A stretch of 35,693 nucleotides of DNA from Saprospiraceae bacterium (GTDB taxonomy: Bacteria; Bacteroidota; Bacteroidia; Chitinophagales; Saprospiraceae): positions 1 through 35,693 of the forward strand of contig JAIBCG010000029.1 of assembly GCA_019694295.1 (NCBI GenBank). Reading direction: 5' to 3'. Numbering within the stretch: the stretch's first letter is position 1; each line of letters starts with the position of its first letter. The notes beneath the pieces are model-generated. The model saw only the letters and a program-made list of their open reading frames with translations. It searched no databases and was not told the DNA's origin. Below are positions 8,058 through 16,298 of this stretch, in pieces. The position numbers were made by a program, and so were the translations under genes.

Positions 8058-9512
8058 TTATTGCTTGATTATTTTTTGAGTAAAATGTCCGTTTTGGATA
8101 AAATATATTCCAACAGGCCATTGAGATGCATCAATTTCTGCCATTTCACCTGCCTTTACTTCTGCAACGACCTTTCCGTGTATATTGAGTATCAATATTC
8201 GATCAGATGTGGAAGTATAACACTTTACATAGATTTTATTTGTAAACGGATTTGGCCAGATCTCTACATTACGAGGATGAAATGCTGTTTCTGTTGAAGT
8301 CTTTATACTATATTCTGCGGCACCGATGGATGGTGGATTTTTGAAAGCGATGTTAAAAAAGTCCTTAAGAGGTTCACCTGTTGGATAACCATTGCCTTTG
8401 GCGGGAGAATTTTCGGAAATATGATACAAACTGTCGTCGAACACAGGATCTTGGTTGAGAATGATGCCAGGTTCTGCAACCGGAGTATTTGGGCCGCTCC
8501 AGTTAAGGTTGTCGGGATTATACCAAAGGTTGTTCGAACAAATGAAGCTTGCAGGTTGCGTGTTACTGCCTATATTGAATGCCGGTTTTCCGGTTTCACT
8601 AAATACAAATATATTGTTTCGAATAGTATTATTGCTGCAAAGAAGCATACCAGCATTCGTATTTTCCTGCAGGATACGCACTGCCCAAGAAGTCGGGTTG
8701 ATGATGGTATTGTTTATAGCCTTACAGTTGACAGCTCCAACAAAGGCAAGTGCTGCATTGGCACCTTCGAATATATTTGAATAAATGAAGATATCGGAAG
8801 CTTCGGTGTTGGCACCCTGTGGTCTGAAGAATTGCGGATCAGTAGAGCCACCGATGTTGATGGCACGTTGACCACCGTCGGAAAAGCGATTGCGGATGAT
8901 GGTTATATTGCTCGAACCACCTTTCGTCTGAATACAATTAGAACCACCATTGGTGAAAACATTATTTTCAAACAGACCATCATGACAACCTACCATGTCC
9001 ACCATTGAGCCATCTGCCGAGCCATCATTGAACGTACAATTGCGTATAACGAAGTTTTCTACTCCCGACATTTTGAGCTGATCGCTGTTGCCGGAAGCAT
9101 TTAGCTTGTACCAGTGGCAATTCTCAAAAACTATATATTTTGCAGGAGTATCAAACGTGCCCGCATCATCAATATTTACACCGTTGCCCGATTGTCCAGA
9201 AAAATTGAGTCCGGAAATAATAACGTACTCCGGATCTGATAACTGAAAAGCCTGTGTGCCACCTGTAAAATGAACAGTTTGTCCCGGAGCAGCTTTTATA
9301 CTGATCCAGGCATTAGGAGTTCCTTTCAGATTTGAAATATAATCACCATTGTTGTAAGTGCCTGAGAATATAAGTATGGTGTCACCCGGTGTTACAGCCT
9401 GGCAGGCACTTTGCAGTGTTTTGTACAATTTGTCCGGACCCATTTCTATTATTTGTGCCCGGCTGATAAAGCATGAACATATACATGCAACTGACAATAA
9501 TAATCTGACCAT
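8058..9512 (-). CDS. T9SS-exported right-handed beta-helix protein
   Basis: A 484-residue exported protein. A signal peptide (about 1-19, ending SRAQ) is followed by a region rich in short Asn/Gly/Ile repeats such as VIRNCTF, LFENNVF and IIRNRFS, the hallmark of right-handed parallel beta-helix proteins (polysaccharide lyase-like folds). The opening, with TLQSACQAVTPGDTILIFSG, resembles chondroitinase-B-type proteins, so a role in binding or cleaving polysaccharide is plausible but unproven. The last 70 residues, from IWPNPFTNKIYVK through GIYFIQ to KIIKQ, form a T9SS type A sorting domain, meaning export across the outer membrane by the type IX system and probably surface attachment. A -7 element lies 21 bp upstream of the start. 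Confidence 0.88.
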   Translation of the reverse strand: MVRLLLSVACICSCFISRAQIIEMGPDKLYKTLQSACQAVTPGDTILIFSGTYNNGDYISNLKGTPNAWISIKAAPGQTVHFTGGTQAFQLSDPEYVIISGLNFSGQSGNGVNIDDAGTFDTPAKYIVFENCHWYKLNASGNSDQLKMSGVENFVIRNCTFNDGSADGSMVDMVGCHDGLFENNVFTNGGSNCIQTKGGSSNITIIRNRFSDGGQRAINIGGSTDPQFFRPQGANTEASDIFIYSNIFEGANAALAFVGAVNCKAINNTIINPTSWAVRILQENTNAGMLLCSNNTIRNNIFVFSETGKPAFNIGSNTQPASFICSNNLWYNPDNLNWSGPNTPVAEPGIILNQDPVFDDSLYHISENSPAKGNGYPTGEPLKDFFNIAFKNPPSIGAAEYSIKTSTETAFHPRNVEIWPNPFTNKIYVKCYTSTSDRILILNIHGKVVAEVKAGEMAEIDASQWPVGIYFIQNGHFTQKIIKQ

Positions 9513-9532
9513 GATACATTTAATTATTTGGT

Positions 9533-9567
9533 CAAATATAAATACTTATGATGAAAATTACTTCAAG
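9533..9567 (-). promoter_or_regulatory. Candidate promoter of the beta-helix T9SS gene
   Basis: On the minus strand TATATTTG (9540-9533) matches the -7 consensus TAnnTTTG exactly. CTTG at 9567-9564 is a fair -33 element with a 23-bp spacer. Transcription would begin near 9526, about 14 bases before the ATG. It overlaps the end of the upstream ferredoxin gene. Confidence 0.5.
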
Positions 9568-9908
9568 TGAAGCCTTTCTTTCCTTGCCAGCAATTGTTCT
9601 TTCGACTCTACGCGGTCGGGGTCAGGTACACAACAATCGACCGGGCATACGGCAGCACATTGAGGTTCTTCGTGAAATCCGGTACATTCTGTACATTTGT
9701 CAGGCACTATATAGTAATATTCGTCTGATATTGGTGCCTGTTTGGCTGTGACTTCTATACTTTTTCCATCTTCAAGTATATAACTGCCTGATAGGGTAGT
9801 GCCGTCTATCATTGCCCAATGAACACCACCTTCGTATATTGCATTGTTAGGACATTCAGGCTCACATGCGCCGCAATTAATACATTCGTCCGTAATCAAT
9901 ATTGCCAT
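9558..9908 (-). CDS. 2[4Fe-4S] ferredoxin, Allochromatium (Alvin) type
   Basis: This 116-residue ferredoxin carries two cluster-binding motifs. The first is Cys9-x2-Cys12-x2-Cys15-x3-Cys19-Pro. The second is Cys72-x2-Cys75-x8-Cys84-x3-Cys88-Pro, with a further Cys92-Cys93 pair. The eight-residue insertion between the second and third cysteines of the second motif is typical of Alvin-type ferredoxins, which have very low redox potentials. A segment of about 50 residues (20-71) between the motifs is longer than in clostridial ferredoxins. No partner oxidoreductase is adjacent. The protein is cytoplasmic and expressed from a clear promoter of its own. Confidence 0.93.
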   Translation of the reverse strand: MAILITDECINCGACEPECPNNAIYEGGVHWAMIDGTTLSGSYILEDGKSIEVTAKQAPISDEYYYIVPDKCTECTGFHEEPQCAAVCPVDCCVPDPDRVESKEQLLARKERLHLK

Positions 9909-9967
9909 TCAAATACTATTTTTTCCTTAAACAACAAAAAACAAAATAGGTTTAATTAAATCGGACA

Positions 9968-9999
9968 CAAAGGTACGATATTGCTGTTAACCGGGCAAA
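9968..9999 (-). promoter_or_regulatory. Promoter of the ferredoxin gene (Bacteroidota -33/-7 type)
   Basis: Both elements fit the Bacteroidota housekeeping promoter: TTTG at 9999-9996 and TACCTTTG at 9975-9968 on the minus strand, with a 20-bp spacer. The start of transcription would fall near 9961, giving a leader of about 50 bases. This is the best promoter match I see in the window. Confidence 0.7.
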
Positions 10000-10028
10000 T
10001 TTATCTGTTAATTCAATCTACATTGGCT

Positions 10029-12296
10029 TTAACTTTTCTTGTTAATGTTATAATCAAGCCTCAGAGTCAGATTGCGCATCGATTCAAGTCTGCCGGGTCT
10101 CCACGAATATTCTGTATTAAAAACATTGCCGATAATGAAACTCGATTTGAGTGAATTGATGACCTGGTAAGATACTCGTAGATCTACAATGGTAAATCCT
10201 TTGTTGTGTTCGTCTCTGAATTTTTTCACATCTTTAATAAAGGCATTAAATACATTGTCTATTGCCTTCATATCGCTGTTATATATGACAGATGCGCCAA
10301 GGGCAAATTTCTTATAGTGTGTTTCACCATCGAACTTAAATGAATGTTTAAATCTGTATTTTAAAATGTTTTCTTCTTTATTACTGGACGAATTCATCTC
10401 TTTCGCACCAAAATGCACAAACTTTGGGTCGAGATAGGTGTATCCGGTGAATAGACTGGTTTTCAGCCCGAAAAGATTGCCCTGTGCTGCCACTCCAATG
10501 TCGAAGCCTTTGATAATGGTATTGCCAATGTTGAGCGATCTGAATCCTATACCTTCGCTACCTGCTACCAGGGTGAATTCCATCATATCTTTGTATTCTG
10601 TCCAGTAGCTTGCCACGTCAACAAAGCCATACCAGTCATCGATTTTGAAGCCTTGCTTAAGGCCTAACTCGGCACTCCAACCTGTTTCTGACCTAAGCGT
10701 ATCATTCGGGAATATCTGGAAATTGCTGAACGAAGTACGGATGAATTTTTCAGCAATGGTCGGAAAACGGTAACCTTGTCCAAATGAAGCTCTTAGGTAT
10801 GTAGCCCGCCCAAGCTGATAGTTAAGCCCTGACCTGAATACTGGTTTTGCTTCCGTGTTAAATGAGTCGCGCAGGAAATTCTTTGGTACATTTATTTTGT
10901 TGAATTCATATCGTCCACCAAGAGAAAAGCTAAGGCGCGATCCGAATTTTTTGTCCAGTTGAAGATATACAGCACGATTTTCGATACTAAATTTCTGGTT
11001 GCTGTATAATGCTGCTTCAATATTTGAGAATGTTTCGGTAATACCGGCAGTAGTTATGAGTTTAAGATTACTGAATTCTCTTTGTACCTGATATTCGCCA
11101 TAATACGTATTGGACGAATTCGACTGGTTTGCATTATTGCGGTTGTCAGCTTTGTTTATTCTGCCAAGTAGTTTGTGCTTATTGCCAAATTTATCAAAAT
11201 ATACAATGGAAGGATCAATGAAATAATTTAATTTTCTGGAGTTGCTCAATGTATTGGTGTCACCTATCCAGGCGCCTGCATCCTTATTTTGCCATAGGAA
11301 ATAGCTTTGTGACTCTCCGTCATTGAGTAAAAGATTAATACCTATACTGAGTCTGTTGTTGATACGGTATCTGAGCCCGGTATTAATTCTAAAATATCTG
11401 TCATAAGTATCTTTGATAAACTGATCGCCTCCCGAGTAGAAACCGCCCAAGATTACATCCAGTTTGTTGAAACGCTGCTTGTGAAGTATCTGAGCGCCGT
11501 ATTCTACAGGTGGTGTGTGCCACCATTTTTTACTGGCATCAGCAGGGCTCGTAACGGTGCGTGCATATATGGCTGCCTTAGTTTCCGGGACAGAACGCGC
11601 ATATCCGGTACGTATATTTATGATGCCATTCATAGCAGCTGAGCCATACAAGGCAGAAGCTGCACCTTTTAATACTTCTACCTGTTCGATATTTTCAACC
11701 GGTACGTCTGACCATCGCGTATAGCCAGCATCGGCCTGCAAGGCAGGTAAATCATCAATCAGCAGAAGCACTCTACTACCGGCACCATAAGAAAAGCCCG
11801 ATCCGCCACGTATATTTACCTGGCCGTCAATGATGTTTATGCTTGGTATCTTGTCAAGTACTTTGTCTATTGTCGTAGAGCCTGTATTTTCAATAAGGGA
11901 AGGTTTTATTACTTCAAGCGAAACTGTTGCTTCAGCAAGTGGAGTTTCATATTTGCCCGCAGTGACAGTGGTTGTTTGTAATATTGTCGCATTTTCATAT
12001 AGACTAACATTGAGGTTTTTCAATTCGCCTTCATTGATGGTAATGCGGATGGTCTTTTGAACAAAACCTATGTAACTAAACTGTACATCGTAGCTTCCCG
12101 GAGCGAGGTTAAGTTTATATTCACCTTTTTCGTCAGATTGTGTACCGGCATTGGCAGTACGAATAGTAGCATCGGCAAGCATTTCACCTGTAACACTATC
12201 CGTTATTTTGCCCGAAATACCTGAAGTCTGAGCGTCGGAATACGCCGGCAAAATTACCCATAGCAGGAGTATGAAAAACCATGTAAATTTTTTCAT
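10029..12296 (-). CDS. TonB-dependent outer-membrane receptor with carboxypeptidase-regulatory-like N-terminus
   Basis: A 755-residue TonB-dependent receptor. After a signal peptide (about 1-23) comes a carboxypeptidase-regulatory-like domain (about 25-105; GISGKITDSVTGEMLADATI). The plug domain follows (about 115-235; RGGSGFSYGAGSRVLLLIDD, then VEVLKGAASALYGSAAMNGI), and the rest is a beta-barrel ending in a terminal strand with RLDYNI. Such receptors take up siderophores, cobalamin, metals or oligosaccharides using TonB energy. The short barrel of about 520 residues and the BtuB/CirA-like plug favour a small ligand, but the substrate cannot be named. No SusD partner, TonB or ABC importer is adjacent. 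The divergent T9SS cargo gene starts 123 bp away. Confidence 0.93.
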   Translation of the reverse strand: MKKFTWFFILLLWVILPAYSDAQTSGISGKITDSVTGEMLADATIRTANAGTQSDEKGEYKLNLAPGSYDVQFSYIGFVQKTIRITINEGELKNLNVSLYENATILQTTTVTAGKYETPLAEATVSLEVIKPSLIENTGSTTIDKVLDKIPSINIIDGQVNIRGGSGFSYGAGSRVLLLIDDLPALQADAGYTRWSDVPVENIEQVEVLKGAASALYGSAAMNGIINIRTGYARSVPETKAAIYARTVTSPADASKKWWHTPPVEYGAQILHKQRFNKLDVILGGFYSGGDQFIKDTYDRYFRINTGLRYRINNRLSIGINLLLNDGESQSYFLWQNKDAGAWIGDTNTLSNSRKLNYFIDPSIVYFDKFGNKHKLLGRINKADNRNNANQSNSSNTYYGEYQVQREFSNLKLITTAGITETFSNIEAALYSNQKFSIENRAVYLQLDKKFGSRLSFSLGGRYEFNKINVPKNFLRDSFNTEAKPVFRSGLNYQLGRATYLRASFGQGYRFPTIAEKFIRTSFSNFQIFPNDTLRSETGWSAELGLKQGFKIDDWYGFVDVASYWTEYKDMMEFTLVAGSEGIGFRSLNIGNTIIKGFDIGVAAQGNLFGLKTSLFTGYTYLDPKFVHFGAKEMNSSSNKEENILKYRFKHSFKFDGETHYKKFALGASVIYNSDMKAIDNVFNAFIKDVKKFRDEHNKGFTIVDLRVSYQVINSLKSSFIIGNVFNTEYSWRPGRLESMRNLTLRLDYNINKKS

Positions 12297-12419
12297 AAGT
12301 ATTTGTTTAATCAGCTGTTTTAAAATATTTGAAACAATTTTAATGCTTTTTTATGAAACTATGACAGACTTTAATTAAATTTATGTTCAGATTCAATAAT
12401 TAACCAAAAAATATAGTTT

Positions 12420-13241
12420 ATGAGATCAGTATTACTTGCTTTGTCATTTTTGTTTTCAGTAGCTCTTGCACACGCACAGTTTGGCCAATGTACACCTGAC
12501 CCAAAGTATAATGGTGCTGCAGTAGGTGTTTATCCGCTTCCTTATGATCCTGCCACGAATCCGGATGGTGGTATCAATACAAGTGCCTGCAAGTCATTTC
12601 CTTATCAATTCAACTTCAATGTTGTGGTTCCGGATACCATTAATTTTCCTGGCTTTGGCGATATTCCTCTTGAAAGTCTGTCGCTGGCTACAACAGGTGC
12701 CTTTTCTAATCTTCCGGCTGGCATTAGTTATTCCTGCAATCCGCCAAACTGTATTTTTCTGAAAAATACAGTAGGCTGTGTTGCGCTGTATGGTACCGTA
12801 CCTACCTCAGTTGCCACAGGTGATTACGAACTCATCATTAATGGTACTATTGGTACCGGCTTAGGTATCAGTCTGCCGTTTACTTTCCCAAATGCCTCAT
12901 TGTATCCGGGTAGCTATATTCTTAAAGTAGAACCCGAAGACGGAAAAACCTGCTACAAGGTCTCTACATCAGAAGTGAGGTCGAAGAGCTATTATGGTGA
13001 AATCAATCCTAATCCGGTAAGTATGGAAGCTAATTTGACCATTTTTTCTCAAAAGACAACACAACTCAAACTCGAAATCCTTTCTATTGATGGCAAGATG
13101 ATGTACTCAAAGAAAATGTTCGTTCAGGAAGGTCAAAATATTGAAAAAATAGATGTCAGTAATTTTGCAAATGGTGTCTATATGTACCGAATCGCTGACG
13201 ACATTGAAACTGCACTTGGTAAAATGGTCATTCAGAACTAA
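12420..13241 (+). CDS. T9SS-exported protein of unknown function
   Basis: I do not recognise the main domain. The 273-residue product has a signal peptide (about 1-19, LAHAQ) and a Pro/Gly/Asn-rich, predicted all-beta body with several cysteines. A C-terminal T9SS type A sorting domain runs from about residue 198 (INPNPVSMEANLTIFS, then LEILSIDGKMMYSKKM, GVYMYRI and a final MVIQN). It would be exported to the cell surface or medium. The CxPxxC-like spacing around YSCNPPNCIF could form a disulphide. It is divergent from the TonB-dependent receptor, and the 123-bp gap may hold both promoters. A strong terminator follows the stop. Confidence 0.8.
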   Translation: MRSVLLALSFLFSVALAHAQFGQCTPDPKYNGAAVGVYPLPYDPATNPDGGINTSACKSFPYQFNFNVVVPDTINFPGFGDIPLESLSLATTGAFSNLPAGISYSCNPPNCIFLKNTVGCVALYGTVPTSVATGDYELIINGTIGTGLGISLPFTFPNASLYPGSYILKVEPEDGKTCYKVSTSEVRSKSYYGEINPNPVSMEANLTIFSQKTTQLKLEILSIDGKMMYSKKMFVQEGQNIEKIDVSNFANGVYMYRIADDIETALGKMVIQN

Positions 13242-13262
13242 GATTGTTCTTGGATGAATAGC

Positions 13263-13302
13263 AAAGATGCTTCCGGATATGATTTCGGAAGCATCTTTTT
13301 TA
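13263..13302 (+). terminator. Rho-independent terminator after the T9SS cargo gene
   Basis: A perfect 10-bp stem GATGCTTCCG (13266-13275) pairs with CGGAAGCATC (13286-13295) around a 10-base loop, and A-T pairs extend its base. A run of six T follows at 13296-13301. It sits between two convergent genes; the plus-strand reading has the better T-run. Confidence 0.9.
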
Positions 13303-13307
13303 TTTTA

Positions 13308-13649
13308 TCAGGATATCAGCAATCCGTTTGGTATCTGGCGGTCGGGTGTGAGTAACACGACCTTGTTGTCAGCATTCACTACACCCAATACGAGGCACTC
13401 GCTCATGATATCTGCAATTTGTTTTGGCGGGAAATTGGTAACGGCTATTATCTGTCGCCCGGGAAGATCATCAACATTGTACAAATCAGATATTTGGGCA
13501 GAAGATTTCAATATACCAAGTTCGCCAAAGTCTATTGTCAGAATATAAGCTGGCTTGTGGGCTTTGGTGAATACGGATGCAGTGAGGATGGTGCCTGTGC
13601 GCATTTCTATTTTATCAAAATCTGCCGGAGTAATTTTTTCCTTTTTCAT
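13308..13649 (-). CDS. CsaA-like tRNA-binding domain protein
   Basis: The 113-residue product from the ATG at 13649 matches the stand-alone tRNA-binding (OB-fold) protein family related to Bacillus CsaA and to the C-terminal domain of methionyl-tRNA synthetase. Key stretches are FDKIEMRTGTI (about 10-20), TIDFGELGILKSSAQI, and IIAVTNFPPKQIADIMSECLVLG. Members bind tRNA and have been described as chaperone-like; the physiological role is uncertain. The frame stays open 27 codons further upstream, but that extension runs through a poly-A tract and short direct repeats and is not part of the family, so the internal ATG is chosen. It is convergent with the T9SS cargo gene. Confidence 0.88.
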   Translation of the reverse strand: MKKEKITPADFDKIEMRTGTILTASVFTKAHKPAYILTIDFGELGILKSSAQISDLYNVDDLPGRQIIAVTNFPPKQIADIMSECLVLGVVNADNKVVLLTPDRQIPNGLLIS

Positions 13650-13774
13650 AAAATTCTTGTTCAGAACGCCAAAATACTCAGAATCCTCAGAATCCTGCAG
13701 TATTTTTAATGTGCAATTTTTTTTTTTCAATAGCCTTGTAACTAATTACACAATAGAGGCGTCATACAAGCGAG

Positions 13775-14257
13775 ATGACAGTACAAGAATACAATATCAG
13801 TGTTGATGAATATGCAGATGCTATCTACAGGTTTGCATACAAAATGACAAAGTCAAAATCAGATGCAGATGATCTTGTACAGGTAAGCTTCGAAAAACTC
13901 TGGCGCAACTACGAAAGTGTAGAATTTGTAAAAGTTAAATCATGGCTTTTTACAACAATTTACCGGAGTTTTATTGACTCGAAAAGGAAAATAAAACTCG
14001 AACTGGTAGCAGATATAGAAGATGGCGGACACTACGAAGGCAATACCAGTTTTGAACTAAAAGAAATGCTAAATAAAGCTCTTGACCTGCTGCCGGAAAT
14101 TCAAAAATCTTGCATTTTGCTAAGAGATTATGAAGGTTATTCTTATGATGAAATTGGTGAAATACTAAAATTGTCCGAGCCACAAGTAAAGGTCTATATC
14201 TTCAGGGCACGTACAAAAATGAAACAGATATTGACTGAAAAGTTTAATTTAATATGA
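13775..14257 (+). CDS. ECF-type RNA polymerase sigma factor
   Basis: A 160-residue extracytoplasmic-function sigma factor. Region 2 spans about 10-75 (DADDLVQVSFEKLWRNY, then KSWLFTTIYRSFID), and region 4 spans about 100-155 (LPEIQKSCILLRDYEGYSYDE, then an HTH reading SEPQVKVYIFRARTKM). It would direct RNA polymerase to a small regulon in response to an envelope signal. Its stop overlaps the ATG of the membrane anti-sigma-like gene in an ATGA, so the two products are probably made in balance. The outer-membrane protein gene 15206-16216 follows, and this cassette is likely self-regulated, although the promoter it recognises cannot be read from one site. Confidence 0.95.
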   Translation: MTVQEYNISVDEYADAIYRFAYKMTKSKSDADDLVQVSFEKLWRNYESVEFVKVKSWLFTTIYRSFIDSKRKIKLELVADIEDGGHYEGNTSFELKEMLNKALDLLPEIQKSCILLRDYEGYSYDEIGEILKLSEPQVKVYIFRARTKMKQILTEKFNLI

Positions 14258-15171
14258 GCAACAAAACAGATCCTCAAATGGAAGAATTATTGGTTGATTA
14301 CCTCGATGGTACGCTCAATGATTCAAAAAAGGCGCTTGTCGAGCGTTATTTACTTCAGAATCCCGATATGGCAGAATCCATCTCGGCATTTAATGAAATC
14401 CGGCTGGCACCTGATGAAAATCTTGTGTACGAAAATAAAGCGTCCCTCAAACGCCTACATATCAGGAATTTTCCTTTCATTTTGAAATATGCTGTTGCAG
14501 CAGGTGGAGCATTGCTTATAGGTCTTGCACTATGGCTTAACTCAGGCAATATTGCATCTGATAGTCCGGTTGTCGCACACACCGTTCATCAGGCTCAGCC
14601 TTCAGTGCAATCAAGTGGAGCATCCATTTCTGAAAATACATTGCCGAAGACTCAAGAAAGCCATCAAGCTATAGCCCAATTGCCTTCTAATGTGGTTAAA
14701 CAAGATCCATTTGCGAAGTCAGTATCTGTAAAAGCAAAAAATGTACAACGCACTTTAGTTGGAAATGCAACAACCAGGTTAACAAACACATTGTCAAAGG
14801 AAAAGCAAAATAACAATGAAGCCGAAGCTGTATTACTGGCGAACAATACTCAGTCACACGAGTATCCGGTCATAGCTGCATTGCCTGTAAATGCGCCTGC
14901 CAATGTAGTAATGACCACATCCGAGTCAACACCTTTCTTTAAGTCGGGTTACACAGTCGTATTTCAGGAAAAAACGCAAAGTCAAAGTATCCGTATGTTG
15001 AAAGGCTTGATCCCGGAGCGTTTTACAACTGTAAAGCGTGAAGTGAAACAGGCAATAGCCGAGAACTCAGTACAACAGATTTCAGGCAAACTAAAAGGTT
15101 TTTTTCTTAAAGAGAAGCTGACAGAGGCATTGGTACCTACCTTGGTGCAGCAAGATCTTAGCTCATTATAA
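14254..15171 (+). CDS. Putative membrane anti-sigma factor
   Basis: A 305-residue single-pass membrane protein. A short acidic helical N-terminus (about 1-70; ELLVDYLDGTLNDSKKALVE) looks like an anti-sigma domain but lacks the HxxxCxxC zinc motif. The membrane segment is at about 76-96. The long periplasmic part (97-305) is rich in Ser, Thr, Gln and Asn in its first half and has a basic, helical end. Position directly after, and overlapping, an ECF sigma gene is the main evidence for its role: holding the sigma factor at the inner membrane until a signal triggers release. No catalytic or FecR-type domain is evident. Sequence alone would leave it as a hypothetical membrane protein. Confidence 0.75.
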   Translation: MSNKTDPQMEELLVDYLDGTLNDSKKALVERYLLQNPDMAESISAFNEIRLAPDENLVYENKASLKRLHIRNFPFILKYAVAAGGALLIGLALWLNSGNIASDSPVVAHTVHQAQPSVQSSGASISENTLPKTQESHQAIAQLPSNVVKQDPFAKSVSVKAKNVQRTLVGNATTRLTNTLSKEKQNNNEAEAVLLANNTQSHEYPVIAALPVNAPANVVMTTSESTPFFKSGYTVVFQEKTQSQSIRMLKGLIPERFTTVKREVKQAIAENSVQQISGKLKGFFLKEKLTEALVPTLVQQDLSSL

Positions 15172-15205
15172 CTCATTCATCACATTACTCTAAACAATCA
15201 CCTAT

Positions 15206-16216
15206 ATGAAACGATTATCCCTTCTTATGGTTATAGCTGTATTTGTATCCATCCAGTTACATGCTCAGAAACGCGATACTGTCATCATCAAGTCAAAGAC
15301 TGATACCGTACAGATCATCGTTAACTCAAAACCATCACCACCGGCAAAAGTAGATAAACCTGTACCAGAACCGGAAGATATACCTGAGCCGATTGAAATG
15401 CCTGAACCACCTGAACCACCTGAACCACCAGAAATGCCAGAAATGCCAGAAATGCCAGAAATGCCAGAAATGCCTGAGGCTCCTGAACCACTCGATGTAC
15501 CTGGACACCCACATGCTCATATTAACAAAGAGCCAAAAAAGCTAAAGGATGTAAATATACGTTGGGTAATGGTGGATTATGGTATAAGTACTTACACGGC
15601 CAACGGTAGCCCCAATCTACCTGCCGAATATCCGTACGAAGCATTTGAGCAAAATCTTTGGAAATCAAGCAACTGGAACCTGCACCTGTTCAAGATGCGC
15701 ATCAATGCAATACGACACCATATTAATATTATTACCGGACTGAGTTTTGAGTTCTACAGATACAATTGGGTAAACGACTATGTCATTACTGAAGGCAACC
15801 CAAGTGGCTCACCAGCAATATTGCCCGTAAAATTGACGGACGTCAATGGCCAAGACATTAAATTTGAAAAGAACAGGATGTATTCATCTTTCCTTACCAT
15901 ACCGCTTATGCTCAACTTTGAAAGCAATCCGCACAAGCTTAAGAATTCTTTTCACCTGAGTGCCGGTGGTTTTGCGGGTTTCAAACTCGCATCAAATGTT
16001 AGACTAAAAGGGGCAGGAATTGAAAAGTTAGACAAGGAAAATTTCAACATGAACAATTTTCGCTACGGTTTAACAGGACAGATAGGTTACGGACCGGTGA
16101 CATTTTATGCCAATTATTCTCTTGTCCCTTTGTTCAAAAATGTTTCTCAGCCCGGCGGACTCACTCAACCTGAACTATTTCCGCTCAATTTTGGCGTACA
16201 GCTCATCGGATTCTGA
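15206..16216 (+). CDS. Outer-membrane beta-barrel protein with Pro/Glu/Met repeat linker
   Basis: A 336-residue exported protein. A signal peptide (1-20, LHAQ) is followed by a beta-rich stretch with alternating Asp-Thr-Val motifs. A proline/glutamate-rich linker of about 55 residues (44-100) then contains repeated PEP and PEM tripeptides. From about residue 115 there is a PorT-like outer-membrane beta-barrel with alternating hydrophobic strands, ending FPLNFGVQLIGF with the terminal aromatic typical of barrels. The linker could span the periplasm or peptidoglycan. It lies 34 bp after the anti-sigma gene and is probably the output or sensor of the ECF system. Ligand and function are unknown. 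Confidence 0.8.
   Translation: MKRLSLLMVIAVFVSIQLHAQKRDTVIIKSKTDTVQIIVNSKPSPPAKVDKPVPEPEDIPEPIEMPEPPEPPEPPEMPEMPEMPEMPEMPEAPEPLDVPGHPHAHINKEPKKLKDVNIRWVMVDYGISTYTANGSPNLPAEYPYEAFEQNLWKSSNWNLHLFKMRINAIRHHINIITGLSFEFYRYNWVNDYVITEGNPSGSPAILPVKLTDVNGQDIKFEKNRMYSSFLTIPLMLNFESNPHKLKNSFHLSAGGFAGFKLASNVRLKGAGIEKLDKENFNMNNFRYGLTGQIGYGPVTFYANYSLVPLFKNVSQPGGLTQPELFPLNFGVQLIGF
15401..15490 (+). repeat. 9-bp in-frame tandem repeat encoding PEP/PEM tripeptides
   Basis: Ten consecutive 9-base units: three of CCTGAACCA (15401-15427), five identical copies of CCAGAAATG (15428-15472), then CCTGAGGCT and CCTGAACCA. The unit length is a multiple of three, so gain or loss of copies keeps the frame and only changes linker length. 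Confidence 0.95.
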
Positions 16217-16235
16217 TTATTTAACCAATAAAAGT

Positions 16236-16280
16236 AAGAGCGGTAACATTGTTAATATTGTTCCCGCTCTTTGTTTTTGT
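16236..16280 (+). terminator. Rho-independent terminator after the ECF cassette
   Basis: AAGAGCGG (16236-16243) pairs with CCGCTCTT (16264-16271), and an inner AACA/TGTT helix shortens the loop. The tail is TTTGTTTTTG. It lies between convergent genes and could stop transcription from both sides. Confidence 0.85.
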
Positions 16281-16298
16281 TGAATATCTCTGTTTGTA

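Noticed and set aside
13650-13730. N-terminal extension of the CsaA-like gene
   Set aside because: The extension crosses a poly-A tract and short direct repeats, and the family begins at the internal ATG.
15321-15520. Two minus-strand open frames with repeated Phe-Trp-His or Phe-Leu-Ala units
   Set aside because: They are the reverse complement of the 9-bp repeat in the barrel-protein linker, which has a signal peptide and a family-like barrel on the plus strand.
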